14,082 bases of DNA from PALSA-505 sp035308365 (lineage in GTDB: Bacteria; Actinomycetota; Actinomycetes; Streptosporangiales; Streptosporangiaceae). The first letter of the stretch is position 1, and every line of letters starts with the position of its first letter. The translations under genes were made by a program, and so were the position numbers. The notes under the pieces were generated by a model. The model searched no databases. It had not been told where the DNA came from and saw nothing but the letters and a program-made list of their open reading frames with translations. Shown here piece by piece: positions 7,906 to 14,018 of this stretch. The stretch spans positions 1 through 14,082 of the forward strand of contig DATGGU010000184.1 in assembly GCA_035308365.1 (NCBI GenBank). The letters are read 5' to 3'.

Positions 7906-8972
7906 CCGCGATCGGTGTCATCGGCGGATACGGATCCGTTGGCCGCGCGACAGTGGCGCAGCTACGGGGCTGGGGACTGGGACCGATCGTGGTCGCCGGC
8001 CGGGATCCGGCGAAGGCGGATGTCGTGGTCGACATCAGCGAACCGGCCGCGGTGGAACGGTTCTGCGCGTCGCTGCGGCTGGTCATCAACTGCGCCGCGG
8101 CGTCATCGAGGATCAGGGCAATGGTGGCGGACGCGGCGGCAGCGGGCGGCGTGCCCTACGTCGACCCGGGTGGGGACGAACCGGTCTACGAGCTGCTGTC
8201 GGGCGGAGCCCATCCCGAGCCGGTCGTGCTGTCGGCCGGCATGCTGCCCGGCCTGACCGGCTTGCTGCCCCGGCATCTCGTGACGGAGCGAGGCAGTCAC
8301 CTGGTCTGCTACGTGGGCGGGCAGGATCGGTTCTCGCCTGGCGGGGCCGCTGACTACCTGGCCGTGGCAAATGGGGCGGCAGGCCGGACCTTCGCCGTGT
8401 GGCGCAACGGAGCCCGGGTGGAGCGGGCTGGTGTCCCGCCCATCGAGGGGGAAATCCCGTACTTCCCAGAGCCAGCGAGTGGCGTGCCCTTCCTGAGCTC
8501 CGAGATGGAGCGGCTGGCCCAGCGCCTCGATCTCGCCGAACTAGTGTTCTACATAGTTTTCCCAGGCAGCCGGCTGCGAGCGACGTTGGCCGCGGCTCGC
8601 ACGGGCTCGGTGGACGCCGAGGCACTGGTCACCGCCAGCGAGCTCGACCTGTTCGGGCGTTCGCAATATCAGCGGCTTGTCTTCCAGTTGTGCGGGCAGC
8701 CGACGGTGCCGACGACGGTCTTGTCGGGCAAGGGTTCCAGTGAGCTGACCGCGGCGACCGCGGCGATGACGGGACTGGCCGTGCTCGAGGGCGCGGTCCC
8801 ACCAGGCGTGCACTTCGCCGCCGACGTACTCGATCCTGCGTGGGCGAAGGAGAAGCTGCTGACCGCCGACGCCGTGACGGGGTTCCGGACATTCGGCGCC
8901 GGACCCGCGCTCCGCGGGCCGGCGGGTTCGCAAGCGTTCCTGGCGGCAAGCATGGAGGAGGGCGCGGTATGA
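7902..8972 (+). CDS. Saccharopine-dehydrogenase-like NAD(P)-dependent oxidoreductase
   Basis: This 356-residue protein starts at ATG 7902 inside an ATGA overlap with the NRPS stop, so it is translationally coupled. The N-terminus is a clean Rossmann dinucleotide site, AIGVIGGYGSVGR (GGxGxxG type), followed by a second strand ending VVAGRDPAKAD, where the arginine hints at NADP(H). VVDISEPAAVERF, VINCAA and VPYVDPGGDEPVY follow the saccharopine dehydrogenase-like/homospermidine synthase layout. The C-terminal half (LSAGMLPGLTGLLP, GSRLRATLAAARTG) is the usual catalytic/dimer part. It lacks the look of the PchG/Irp3 thiazolinyl imine reductases. Because of its place between a Cy-A-MT-PCP module and the thioesterase, I infer that it reduces the NRPS-bound thiazoline C=N or an imine, in the role of PchG. 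Family call is good; substrate is inference. Confidence 0.85.
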   Translation: MTAIGVIGGYGSVGRATVAQLRGWGLGPIVVAGRDPAKADVVVDISEPAAVERFCASLRLVINCAAASSRIRAMVADAAAAGGVPYVDPGGDEPVYELLSGGAHPEPVVLSAGMLPGLTGLLPRHLVTERGSHLVCYVGGQDRFSPGGAADYLAVANGAAGRTFAVWRNGARVERAGVPPIEGEIPYFPEPASGVPFLSSEMERLAQRLDLAELVFYIVFPGSRLRATLAAARTGSVDAEALVTASELDLFGRSQYQRLVFQLCGQPTVPTTVLSGKGSSELTAATAAMTGLAVLEGAVPPGVHFAADVLDPAWAKEKLLTADAVTGFRTFGAGPALRGPAGSQAFLAASMEEGAV

Positions 8973-9754
8973 ATCCGCGCAATGGCCAGCGGTACGCAAG
9001 CGGTGCGTGGCTGCGATGTGCCCATCCTCGTCCACGCGCACGCACCGCCTTGCTGGCGTTCCCGCATGCCGGCGGCGCGGCCTCGTTCTTCCACTCGTGG
9101 GGGGCGCGGCTGCCGGCCACGGTCGAACTCACTGCCGTTCAGTACCCCGGGCGGCTCGACCGGCTGCGCGAGCCCTGCATCGACGACGTGCACCAGCTTG
9201 CCGACGGCATCATAACGGCTCTGCGAACCCAGGCCTGGCCGGCGCCTGATCGCCGGGTCGCGCTGCTGGGTCACAGCATGGGTGCTGTCGTGGCGTTCGA
9301 GACCGCACTACGCCTCGAGGCGCTGGGCATCGAGCCGGTCGCCACGTTCTTGTCGAGCCATCCCGCACCTGGCCTTCCGCTCCGGAGCTGTCTGACTGAG
9401 TTCACCGATCAGGCGCTCATCGGCGACCTGCGGCGGCTGGGGGCCACACCGGCGGCCCTGATCGACCAGCCGGCGGTACGCGACGTCGTACTCGCCGGAC
9501 TTCGCAGCGACTACCGCGCAGTCGCCCGCTACCGGCCGTCGCCGGGACGGCTCGGCACCCCCGTCGTGGGACTGGCCGGCGACGACGACCCCGACGCGAC
9601 CCCGGACGACATGCGGCCGTGGACCGAGATGACCGCTGGGCCCATGACGTTGCACGTCTTTCCTGGCGACCATTTCTACCTCGTAGCGCAGCGCGACGCG
9701 GTCCTCAGGGTCGTGGCAGCGCACCTTGGCGATGCCGGTGAGCTGTCCGCATGA
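8969..9754 (+). CDS. Type II thioesterase (alpha/beta hydrolase) of the NRPS cluster
   Basis: This 261-residue protein starts at ATG 8969, overlapping the previous stop by ATGA and preceded by a strong GGAGGAGG (8954-8961). Diagnostic features are LLAFPHAGGAASFF near the N-terminus (oxyanion region), AVQYPGRLDRL, nucleophile Ser103 in GHSMG, an acidic position in LAGDDDPDATPDD and the catalytic His235 in GDHFYL. This is the GrsT/SrfA-D-like family, normally 240-260 residues, which removes stalled or mis-primed acyl groups from carrier proteins. Since the NRPS has no TE domain, it could also be the product-releasing enzyme; that is inference. A longer frame upstream is open but the SD and coupling fix the start. 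Confidence 0.93.
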   Translation: MNPRNGQRYASGAWLRCAHPRPRARTALLAFPHAGGAASFFHSWGARLPATVELTAVQYPGRLDRLREPCIDDVHQLADGIITALRTQAWPAPDRRVALLGHSMGAVVAFETALRLEALGIEPVATFLSSHPAPGLPLRSCLTEFTDQALIGDLRRLGATPAALIDQPAVRDVVLAGLRSDYRAVARYRPSPGRLGTPVVGLAGDDDPDATPDDMRPWTEMTAGPMTLHVFPGDHFYLVAQRDAVLRVVAAHLGDAGELSA

Positions 9755-9778
9755 ATGCCGGGCGGGGTCGGGGCGTGC

Positions 9779-9796
9779 GAAGGAGGCGAACTCGTG
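9779..9796 (+). promoter_or_regulatory. Strong ribosome binding site fixing the P450 start at GTG
   Basis: GAAGGAGG (9779-9786) is almost a full anti-SD match and lies seven bases before GTG 9794. The upstream ATG 9755, immediately after the thioesterase stop, has no SD. ATG 9751 (ATGA with the thioesterase stop) is in the wrong frame for the P450. Confidence 0.75.
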
Positions 9797-11050
9797 AACT
9801 TGCCGCCGAAGTACGATCCGCTGGCCCTCGCTCAGCTCGACGACCCTTATCCCGTCTACCGGCGGCTCCGCGAGGCCGGACCGCTTTGCCGGGGCGGCCC
9901 GGCACAATGGGTAGTGACCAGGTACGCCGACGTGGCCGCCCTGGTCGGCGACGCCCGTCTCGGCGCTGAGTTCGGCGGGGAGTACCACCGGATCGCACTG
10001 GGCGATGGCCCCCTGGCGGACTTCCTCGGGCACGTCATGCTGAATCGCGACCCACCTGTGCACACAGTGTTGCGCCGCCTGTTCGCAAGTGAGTTCACCA
10101 CCCGTGCGGTGCGAGAGCGGCGTCGCCGCATTGACTCGATAGTCAGCCGGCTGCTTGCACCGGCCGCCGGCACAGGACGGTTCGACGCGGTGGCCGATCT
10201 GGCCGACAAGCTGCCGATCCGGGTGCTCGCCGACTTCGTGGGGCTGGACCTCGAGAACCTCGACGAAGTGCGCCCTTGGGCCAGACTCCTGTCGCAAGCC
10301 TTCGCGACCTACCTCCCGGTAGCCGGACGGGCGGAGACCACCACGGCGCTGGAGTGGATGCGGGACAAGGTCACCGCCCTCTTCGAAGAGAAGCGGCGCG
10401 GGCCCGGCGACGACCTCGTTTCCCGGCTGTGCCAGGTCGAGGAGGCCACGGCCAGCCGGCAGACTCTCATCGACAATGTTGTATTTTTGCTGTTCGCTGG
10501 CTTCTCGACGACGACCGATCTGCTGGCGAACGGCTGTGCGGCGCTCGCGGCTCGCCCGGACCAGCTGGCGACCATTCGGGTCAACCCTGGCCTGGTCCCC
10601 AGAGCGGTCGAAGAGCTGTTGAGACTCGACGCTCCCGTGCAGATAAAGAGCAGACAGGTGCATCATCCGGTCGAGATCGGCGGGCGTGTGATCCGGCCGG
10701 GACGGATTCTCATCCTGCACCTGGGGTCGGCGAACCACGACGAGGATCGCTTCGAACGCGCGAACGAGCTGGATGTGACCCGGCACCCGAACCCGCATGT
10801 CAGTTTCGGGGGCGGGGGAATTCACCTGTGTCTGGGTGCGGCGCTGGCCCGGGCCGAGGCAGCATCCGTGCTGAGGTTCATCGCCGAGCGCTTCGCACAC
10901 ATGGAGCCCGATGGGCCGGCCGTGCGCCGCCACAGCCCAAGTTTCCGTATGTACGCCAGCGTACCTATCCGGATAACCCCGGGCCCGGCCGCAGGGAGGT
11001 TTGATGCCAACCTCGATCCAGAAGGTGCCATAATTGGCGACCGAACCTGA
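9794..11050 (+). CDS. Cytochrome P450 (bacterial class, actinomycete type)
   Basis: This 418-residue protein starts at GTG 9794, set by GAAGGAGG at 9779-9786 with seven bases between. An in-frame ATG at 9755 lacks any SD and would add 13 unlikely residues. Features are DPPVHTVLRRLFASEFT (C-helix area), E274-LL-R277 (ExxR), N-x-DPxxF-like NHDEDRFE, and the heme loop FGGGGIHLCLG with heme-ligand Cys346. The I-helix reads LLFAGFSTTTD (A235-G236-F237-S238-T239). The acidic residue normally before the conserved threonine is a serine here, which could alter proton delivery or indicate an unusual reaction. No ferredoxin or reductase is encoded beside it. As last gene of the operon, it probably hydroxylates, desaturates or cross-links the thiazoline product. 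Family certain, reaction unknown. Confidence 0.95.
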   Translation: MNLPPKYDPLALAQLDDPYPVYRRLREAGPLCRGGPAQWVVTRYADVAALVGDARLGAEFGGEYHRIALGDGPLADFLGHVMLNRDPPVHTVLRRLFASEFTTRAVRERRRRIDSIVSRLLAPAAGTGRFDAVADLADKLPIRVLADFVGLDLENLDEVRPWARLLSQAFATYLPVAGRAETTTALEWMRDKVTALFEEKRRGPGDDLVSRLCQVEEATASRQTLIDNVVFLLFAGFSTTTDLLANGCAALAARPDQLATIRVNPGLVPRAVEELLRLDAPVQIKSRQVHHPVEIGGRVIRPGRILILHLGSANHDEDRFERANELDVTRHPNPHVSFGGGGIHLCLGAALARAEAASVLRFIAERFAHMEPDGPAVRRHSPSFRMYASVPIRITPGPAAGRFDANLDPEGAIIGDRT

Positions 11051-11064
11051 TGCAACCGATGATC

Positions 11065-11086
11065 CCGGGCTTCCCGGCAATTTATA
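11065..11086 (+). terminator. Candidate terminator of the NRPS operon
   Basis: CCGGG-CTT-CCCGG forms a compact five-base-pair stem at 11065-11077, 14 bases after the P450 stop. It is followed by an AT-rich tail, CAATTTATA. The T run is short, so termination strength is uncertain. A second stem, AGCCGT (11102-11107) with ACGGCT (11116-11121), follows and may help to end the facing DUF3303 transcript. Confidence 0.4.
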
Positions 11087-11101
11087 AAGCGCAGCATACC
11101 A

Positions 11102-11121
11102 AGCCGTCGGCCGACACGGCT
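11102..11121. terminator. Second hairpin between the convergent P450 and DUF3303 genes
   Basis: AGCCGT and ACGGCT pair perfectly around an eight-base loop that is itself GC-rich. It lies in the 180-base gap (11051-11230) between convergent genes. No T tract follows on either strand, so this is a weaker call than a canonical intrinsic terminator. Confidence 0.3.
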
Positions 11122-11230
11122 ATTGAGCAGTCCGCATGGTTATCCGTGACGCGCAGGAATAGATGTTCTGGCATGTTCGGATAGCGGCACCGACCCGCGC
11201 CGACCGCGGCTGGACTATGAGACGGATGGG

Positions 11231-11542
11231 TTACTTGATCGACTTGTGGAACGCCTCGGCTTCGTCCGCGATGCGGCGTCCCTCCTCAAAATCGACGACC
11301 GGGTAGACGGTGTACCGGAAGTGGGGGGAGAACTTGTAGAGGGTGCTGGCGACGGTGGATTCGTTGTTGCTTTCTACGATCGCGAAGCCCCCGTCGCCGT
11401 CCACCCGGAGGACGAACTGGTGAAACGTGCTATCGGGGGACGGCGTCCAATTGCGCATTAGCTCAAGGAACCGGAAAGAGCTGGCCTCGTTGTCGAGAGC
11501 TGAGCCACCAGCGCGTGGCGTCCAGGTAATGACATATTTCAT
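11231..11542 (-). CDS. DUF3303 domain protein
   Basis: This 103-residue protein starts MKYVITWTPRAGGSALDNEA, with FHQFVLRVDGDGGFAIVESN in the middle and FRYTVYPVVDFEEGRRIADE near the end. This is the DUF3303 pattern (small ferredoxin-like, dimeric alpha/beta barrel-type fold; strand, helix, FHQFVGRVDGxGGFAVVE). The start is ATG 11542 because AGGAAGGAG lies seven bases upstream and the homology begins there, although the frame stays open to 11647. The family has no established function. A TTGACA-containing promoter precedes it. It is monocistronic and convergent with the NRPS operon, so a role in that pathway is not indicated. Confidence 0.88.
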   Translation of the reverse strand: MKYVITWTPRAGGSALDNEASSFRFLELMRNWTPSPDSTFHQFVLRVDGDGGFAIVESNNESTVASTLYKFSPHFRYTVYPVVDFEEGRRIADEAEAFHKSIK

Positions 11543-11585
11543 GTCCGGTCTCCTTCCTAGGACCGTCTCGGGGCGAATGCACCTC

Positions 11586-11614
11586 ATGTTCCTGCCGTCA
11601 GTTAAACATGTCAA
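11586..11614 (-). promoter_or_regulatory. Probable sigma-70-type promoter of the DUF3303 gene
   Basis: Read on the minus strand, TTGACA (11614-11609) is a perfect -35 hexamer. A 17-base spacer then leads to GAACAT (11591-11586), which fits -10 position 2 and 6 (A and T). It predicts a start site near 11579 and a leader of about 37 bases containing the strong SD. The -35 is convincing and the -10 is weak. Confidence 0.45.
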
Positions 11615-11728
11615 TAGCGTAGAACTTCCCAGGGGCGCGCGCTGCATGCCCAGGCCGAACCCATGCGACAGTCTCTATCATCGTGGCAGGAGGCGCGATT
11701 TGGGTCGAACCGGATCTGGGTGGATTTG

Positions 11729-11797
11729 AGTTCTGGTCTCGATTCATGTTCACCGGGGCAAGCCCCGGTGAACATGCGCTGCAGCTACCCCAGAACT
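11729..11797. repeat. Nested inverted repeat: perfect 15+15 base palindrome with outer 8-base arms
   Basis: The core is CATGTTCACCGGGGC (11745-11759), a two-base centre AA, then its exact reverse complement (11762-11776). Outside it, AGTTCTGG (11729-11736) is matched by CCAGAACT (11790-11797), with unpaired 8- and 13-base internal segments. The right internal segment contains the self-complementary GCTGCAGC. No T tract follows on either side. It could be a strong terminator-like RNA hairpin, a protein binding site, or the end of a small mobile element such as a REP/MITE-like unit. The structure is certain, the role unknown. Confidence 0.6.
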
Positions 11798-11945
11798 ATG
11801 GTCATTCTCATTATGCGAGAGACAAGACGGCGACGGGCCCGGCCGGGTTGCGTGCTGCCCATCGTCGGGCTAGCACCCGCCGGAACATGGATCGCGACGG
11901 CGGGACACGCCGGCCCCGCCGGCCTGCCCACGCGTGGTGCGTGGC

Positions 11946-11974
11946 TCGTCACAGATGCTCCTGCGGCGTAGTAT
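11946..11974 (+). promoter_or_regulatory. Candidate promoter giving a leaderless transcript
   Basis: TCGTCA (11946-11951) lies 17 bases before TAGTAT (11969-11974), a good TANNNT -10 element. The expected start site, six to eight bases downstream, falls at about 11981-11982, exactly on the GTG proposed as start codon of the following gene. That gene has no Shine-Dalgarno sequence at any of its possible starts. Confidence 0.4.
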
Positions 11975-11981
11975 TCCAGAG

Positions 11982-12383
11982 GTGGGCGCGACCGACCTGA
12001 CACCGCGAGTCCTCGTAATCGGGCTCGATCCATATCGGGTTCCCGGGCCCTGGGATCCCAAGCCGGTAGCCGACGCAATCGAGGTGGGAATAGCTCGATT
12101 CGCTGAGCACGGCCTCGGCGTTGAGACTTGTCTTTTCGGCCTTGACGGGAGCGACGATGTGGAGGCGGTCGTCGCCGCTGCCTTGCGTGCCCGACCATGG
12201 GAGTGCGTCGTCATCGGCGGCGGCGTCCGGAACGAAGACCATCTCGAACTGTTCGAGCAGGTGCTCAATCTTGTACGGCGATACGCTCCCGATGCTGCGA
12301 TCGCGTTCAACCACACCACGGAGGGCACGTTCGAGGCAGCTGCCCGCTGGGTTGACATTCCCGGACCGGCCAGCGCCAGTTAA
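11982..12383 (+). CDS. Conserved actinobacterial protein of unknown function, Rossmann-like
   Basis: This 133-residue protein has no recognised function. It reads PRVLVIGLDPYRVPGPWDPK, then AIEVGIARFAEHGLGVETCL, GLDGSDDVEAVV, RPWECVVIGGGVRNEDHLEL and AIAFNHTTEGTFEAAARW. The alternation of short hydrophobic strands (VLVIGLD, VETCLFGLD, ECVVIGGG, AAIAFN) with helices suggests a small Rossmann/flavodoxin-like alpha/beta fold. Conserved-looking motifs are GLDPYRVPGPWDP and GGG. I recall similar short hypothetical proteins in actinomycetes, but that is memory, not a search result. Starts at 11934, 11955 (ATG) and 11982 (GTG) are in frame and none has an SD. 11982 is chosen because a promoter would begin transcription there and because homology should begin near PRVLVIG. 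It converges with the secreted protein across a hairpin terminator. Confidence 0.75.
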   Translation: MGATDLTPRVLVIGLDPYRVPGPWDPKPVADAIEVGIARFAEHGLGVETCLFGLDGSDDVEAVVAAALRARPWECVVIGGGVRNEDHLELFEQVLNLVRRYAPDAAIAFNHTTEGTFEAAARWVDIPGPASAS

Positions 12384-12436
12384 GGCCTTCGGCGGATTGA
12401 ACCACCTGCGCCCACCCAGATCAGAGGCTTGCTTAC

Positions 12437-12477
12437 GGCTCCGGTGCCAGCGGCGAGACCGGCTGGCGATCGGAGCC
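12437..12477. terminator. Strong two-part hairpin, bidirectional terminator between convergent genes
   Basis: GGCTCCG (12437-12443) pairs with CGGAGCC (12471-12477). Inside, GCCAGC (12446-12451) pairs with GCTGGC (12462-12467) around a ten-base loop, so 13 base pairs form with a small 2/3-base internal loop. It lies in the 158-base gap between the 3' end of the 133-residue protein (12383) and that of the secreted protein (12542). That is exactly where a shared terminator is expected. There is no T tract, as is common in actinobacteria. Confidence 0.6.
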
Positions 12478-12541
12478 TGTGATCGGATGAAAACTATGAG
12501 TCCAGCGTGGGGATAGCCTCACCTTGAACCGGGATTTCGTC

Positions 12542-13459
12542 CTAGGAGTACAGCCATCCGTAGTAGTAGCCAGTGCAGTTGCACGGGCCGGAGTTCTCGA
12601 TGAGGCCGTCGCCGGTGACATCTCTGCTCAGGTAGCCGGTATCCGCAGTGCAGCCGTCTGACCGGCAGCTTCCCCATTTTGACAAGCCGTCGCCAGAAAT
12701 GCTGACAAACGTGTAGTCAGACCCGTGGCCAATCGCCCTGCGGATGTTCGACTCGGTGTTGCTCCGGCACGTGTTGCCGTCGTTGAGAAGGACACCGTAG
12801 CAGAATTCTCCTGTGTAGGCGGGTGCCGGTGACGGGCTCATGGTGGCGAGGCTTATGAAGTCGTCCGCGACGCTGCCCAGGCGTAGTGTCCGGAGCGTCA
12901 GGCCGCCGGTGTCTACGGCGAAACCATTATCGTTGACCGGGACGACAGCCGTGCTGCCGTTCGTATAGGAGATGGTCACGGACGAAATGCCGCCTGGGAC
13001 GAGGCCAGCGATGATTCGGGGGGTCGTGCCGTTTCCCGTGCTGGCCGTAAGAACCAGGAATTGGCCGGGCTGGGTGAGCCGGCTGACGCTGTTGCACGCT
13101 GCTGGGCCACCGGCTGCGGGTCCGGAACGCGCATTGACCGTGATGCAAAGCTGGTTGCCACGGAGAACTGCCCAGGTCGAAAACGGTTGAGTGCTGCCCG
13201 CGATGCGCCTGGAGATGCCGCCGGAGTACGCCGAGCTCGAAGGCAGCGCGTCACCTTTCGCAGCAGGCTGGGCAAAGACCGGGAAACGCGTGGCCGCCTG
13301 TGCGTATGCGGGGCTGGCTCCCGGCGGGAAATATTTGTGCGCCTGGATGCTCGAGGCTTGGGCAGGCGCGGCAACCGACCCGGCAAACGGGGCGGCAAGA
13401 GATACGGTCAAGACCGCCAGGGCGAAAGCGTAAGCTCGCTGGGAAAGTAAGTTACCCAT
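12542..13459 (-). CDS. Secreted cysteine-rich protein of unknown function
   Basis: This 305-residue protein starts at ATG 13459 with GGAGG eight bases upstream. A Sec signal peptide is clear: AYAFALAVLTVSLAAPFAGS is the hydrophobic core and cleavage is likely after Ala35 (AQA|SS). Residues about 68-185 (ISRRIAGSTQPFSTWAVLRG, LCITVNA, ACNSVSR, IIAGLVPGGISSVTISYTNG, VPVNDNGFAV) resemble a beta-rich extracellular region common in uncharacterised actinobacterial exported proteins. Cys105 and Cys122 could form a disulfide. The last 86 residues are different: six cysteines (220, 231, 265, 270, 293, 295), many Ser/Gly/Asp, and DVTGDGLIE (280-288), which looks like a calcium-binding loop, ending in Tyr/Trp-rich YYYGWLYS. 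No catalytic motif was recognised. It converges with the upstream gene and shows no link to the NRPS operon. Confidence 0.85.
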   Translation of the reverse strand: MGNLLSQRAYAFALAVLTVSLAAPFAGSVAAPAQASSIQAHKYFPPGASPAYAQAATRFPVFAQPAAKGDALPSSSAYSGGISRRIAGSTQPFSTWAVLRGNQLCITVNARSGPAAGGPAACNSVSRLTQPGQFLVLTASTGNGTTPRIIAGLVPGGISSVTISYTNGSTAVVPVNDNGFAVDTGGLTLRTLRLGSVADDFISLATMSPSPAPAYTGEFCYGVLLNDGNTCRSNTESNIRRAIGHGSDYTFVSISGDGLSKWGSCRSDGCTADTGYLSRDVTGDGLIENSGPCNCTGYYYGWLYS

Positions 13460-13563
13460 CTAGAATCCTCCGGTTTGAAATGTTCGGGGCGCTCAAATCA
13501 CCTGGGTAGTCAAGGGAGTCATCTTACGGACGGTGACCTCAGTCAGTAGTTGATAGCGTGCTC

Positions 13564-13592
13564 AGGGTATTCACTGAGGCCTGCAAGATCAA
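13564..13592 (-). promoter_or_regulatory. Candidate promoter of the secreted-protein gene
   Basis: On the minus strand, TTGATC (13592-13587) lies 17 bases before TACCCT (13569-13564), which fits the actinobacterial TTGAC/TANNNT pattern. The start site would be near 13557, leaving a leader of about 98 bases before ATG 13459. A second TTGACT nearer the gene has no good -10 at the right distance. Confidence 0.35.
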
Positions 13593-13736
13593 GATCTTTA
13601 CAGTTTAAGCAATGGTCTTTGGCCGCCCGCGTCGTCGGCAAGCCGGGGTGTCCTCATAGGCGAGACCGCCGCCACTGCGCACCGGCCGCACCTGTTCGGC
13701 CAGCGCTGACCTGCCCGCTGGTGTGGTGCCCGCGCT

Positions 13737-13946
13737 GCCGCCCTGCCGGTCACCTTCTTGGCCGAACTCGGCTTCGCGGTCGCCTTCGGCGTCCTGCTCG
13801 ACACCATCGTGGTCCGCTCCGTGCTGGTCACCGCGCTCAACCTGGACCTGGGCCGCTGGGTCTGGTGGCCAAGCAGGCTCTTCCGCCAATCCATCCCAGA
13901 GCCTGAGACGGCCAGCACGGCTGAGCAGGCTGTCATCGCCCGATGA
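13737..13946 (+). pseudogene. C-terminal remnant of an MMPL-family transporter
   Basis: The frame reads ALPVTFLAELGFAVAFGVLL, then DTIVVRSVLVTALNLDLGRW and VWWPSRLFRQ, to a stop at 13944-13946. This is the last two membrane helices and the WWPS tail of actinobacterial MMPL/RND-type lipid or drug exporters (about 700 residues when whole). Only about 70 residues remain. A stop (13707-13709) precedes the fragment in this frame and no MMPL sequence was recognised in the other frames upstream. It cannot function and marks a deletion boundary on the right side of the window. Confidence 0.75.
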
Positions 13947-13966
13947 GTGTGTCATCACCAGATGAC
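13932..13966. promoter_or_regulatory. Two tandem operator-like palindromes with 19-base period
   Basis: TCATCG-CC-CGATGA (13933-13946) and GTCATC-ACCA-GATGAC (13951-13966) are each perfect inverted repeats. Both begin with TGTCATC (13931 and 13950), 19 bases apart, close to two helical turns. The first overlaps the stop of the MMPL remnant. Repeated palindromes on one DNA face are typical of repressor operators, for example for a gene beyond the window, but no regulator or promoter is visible here. Confidence 0.4.
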
Positions 13967-13994
13967 GGATCGTGGCACTCGTCGCAGCGCTCGC

Positions 13995-14018
13995 GTGTTT
14001 CCGGCCGGCGCCGGACAC
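13995..14018 (+). terminator. GC-rich hairpin downstream of the MMPL remnant
   Basis: GTGT (13995-13998) pairs with ACAC (14015-14018) and CCGGC (14001-14005) with GCCGG (14010-14014), leaving a TT bulge and a four-base loop. It lies about 50 bases after the stop of the MMPL remnant and may be the original terminator of that gene. No T tract follows. Confidence 0.3.

Larger units (their letters stand above)
11543..11945. other. Gene-free stretch between DUF3303 and the 133-residue protein
   Basis: About 400 bases without a credible gene. Open frames exist on both strands but show low-complexity Arg/Pro/Gly-rich composition and no family motif. The stretch holds the DUF3303 promoter (11586-11614) and a large nested inverted repeat (11729-11797). 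No tRNA, other RNA gene or mobile-element motif was recognised. Confidence 0.5.

Noticed and set aside
9751..9969. ATGA-coupled small frame starting at the thioesterase stop
   Set aside because: It is out of frame with the P450, is Arg/Gly-rich, and competes with a strongly supported GTG start at 9794.
9308..11080. Very long open frame (590 codons) antisense to the thioesterase and P450
   Set aside because: GC-rich coding DNA commonly leaves the opposite strand open. The translation has no family motif, and the plus strand encodes an unmistakable P450 and thioesterase.
11695..11720. GGTTCGA-like T-arm on the minus strand suggesting a tRNA
   Set aside because: The flanking bases do not form a T-stem, and no anticodon arm or acceptor stem could be found.
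11663..11971. Open frames of about 100 codons on the plus strand between DUF3303 and the 133-residue protein
   Set aside because: No SD, no family motif, and they run across the large inverted repeat, which would be an unusual coding constraint.
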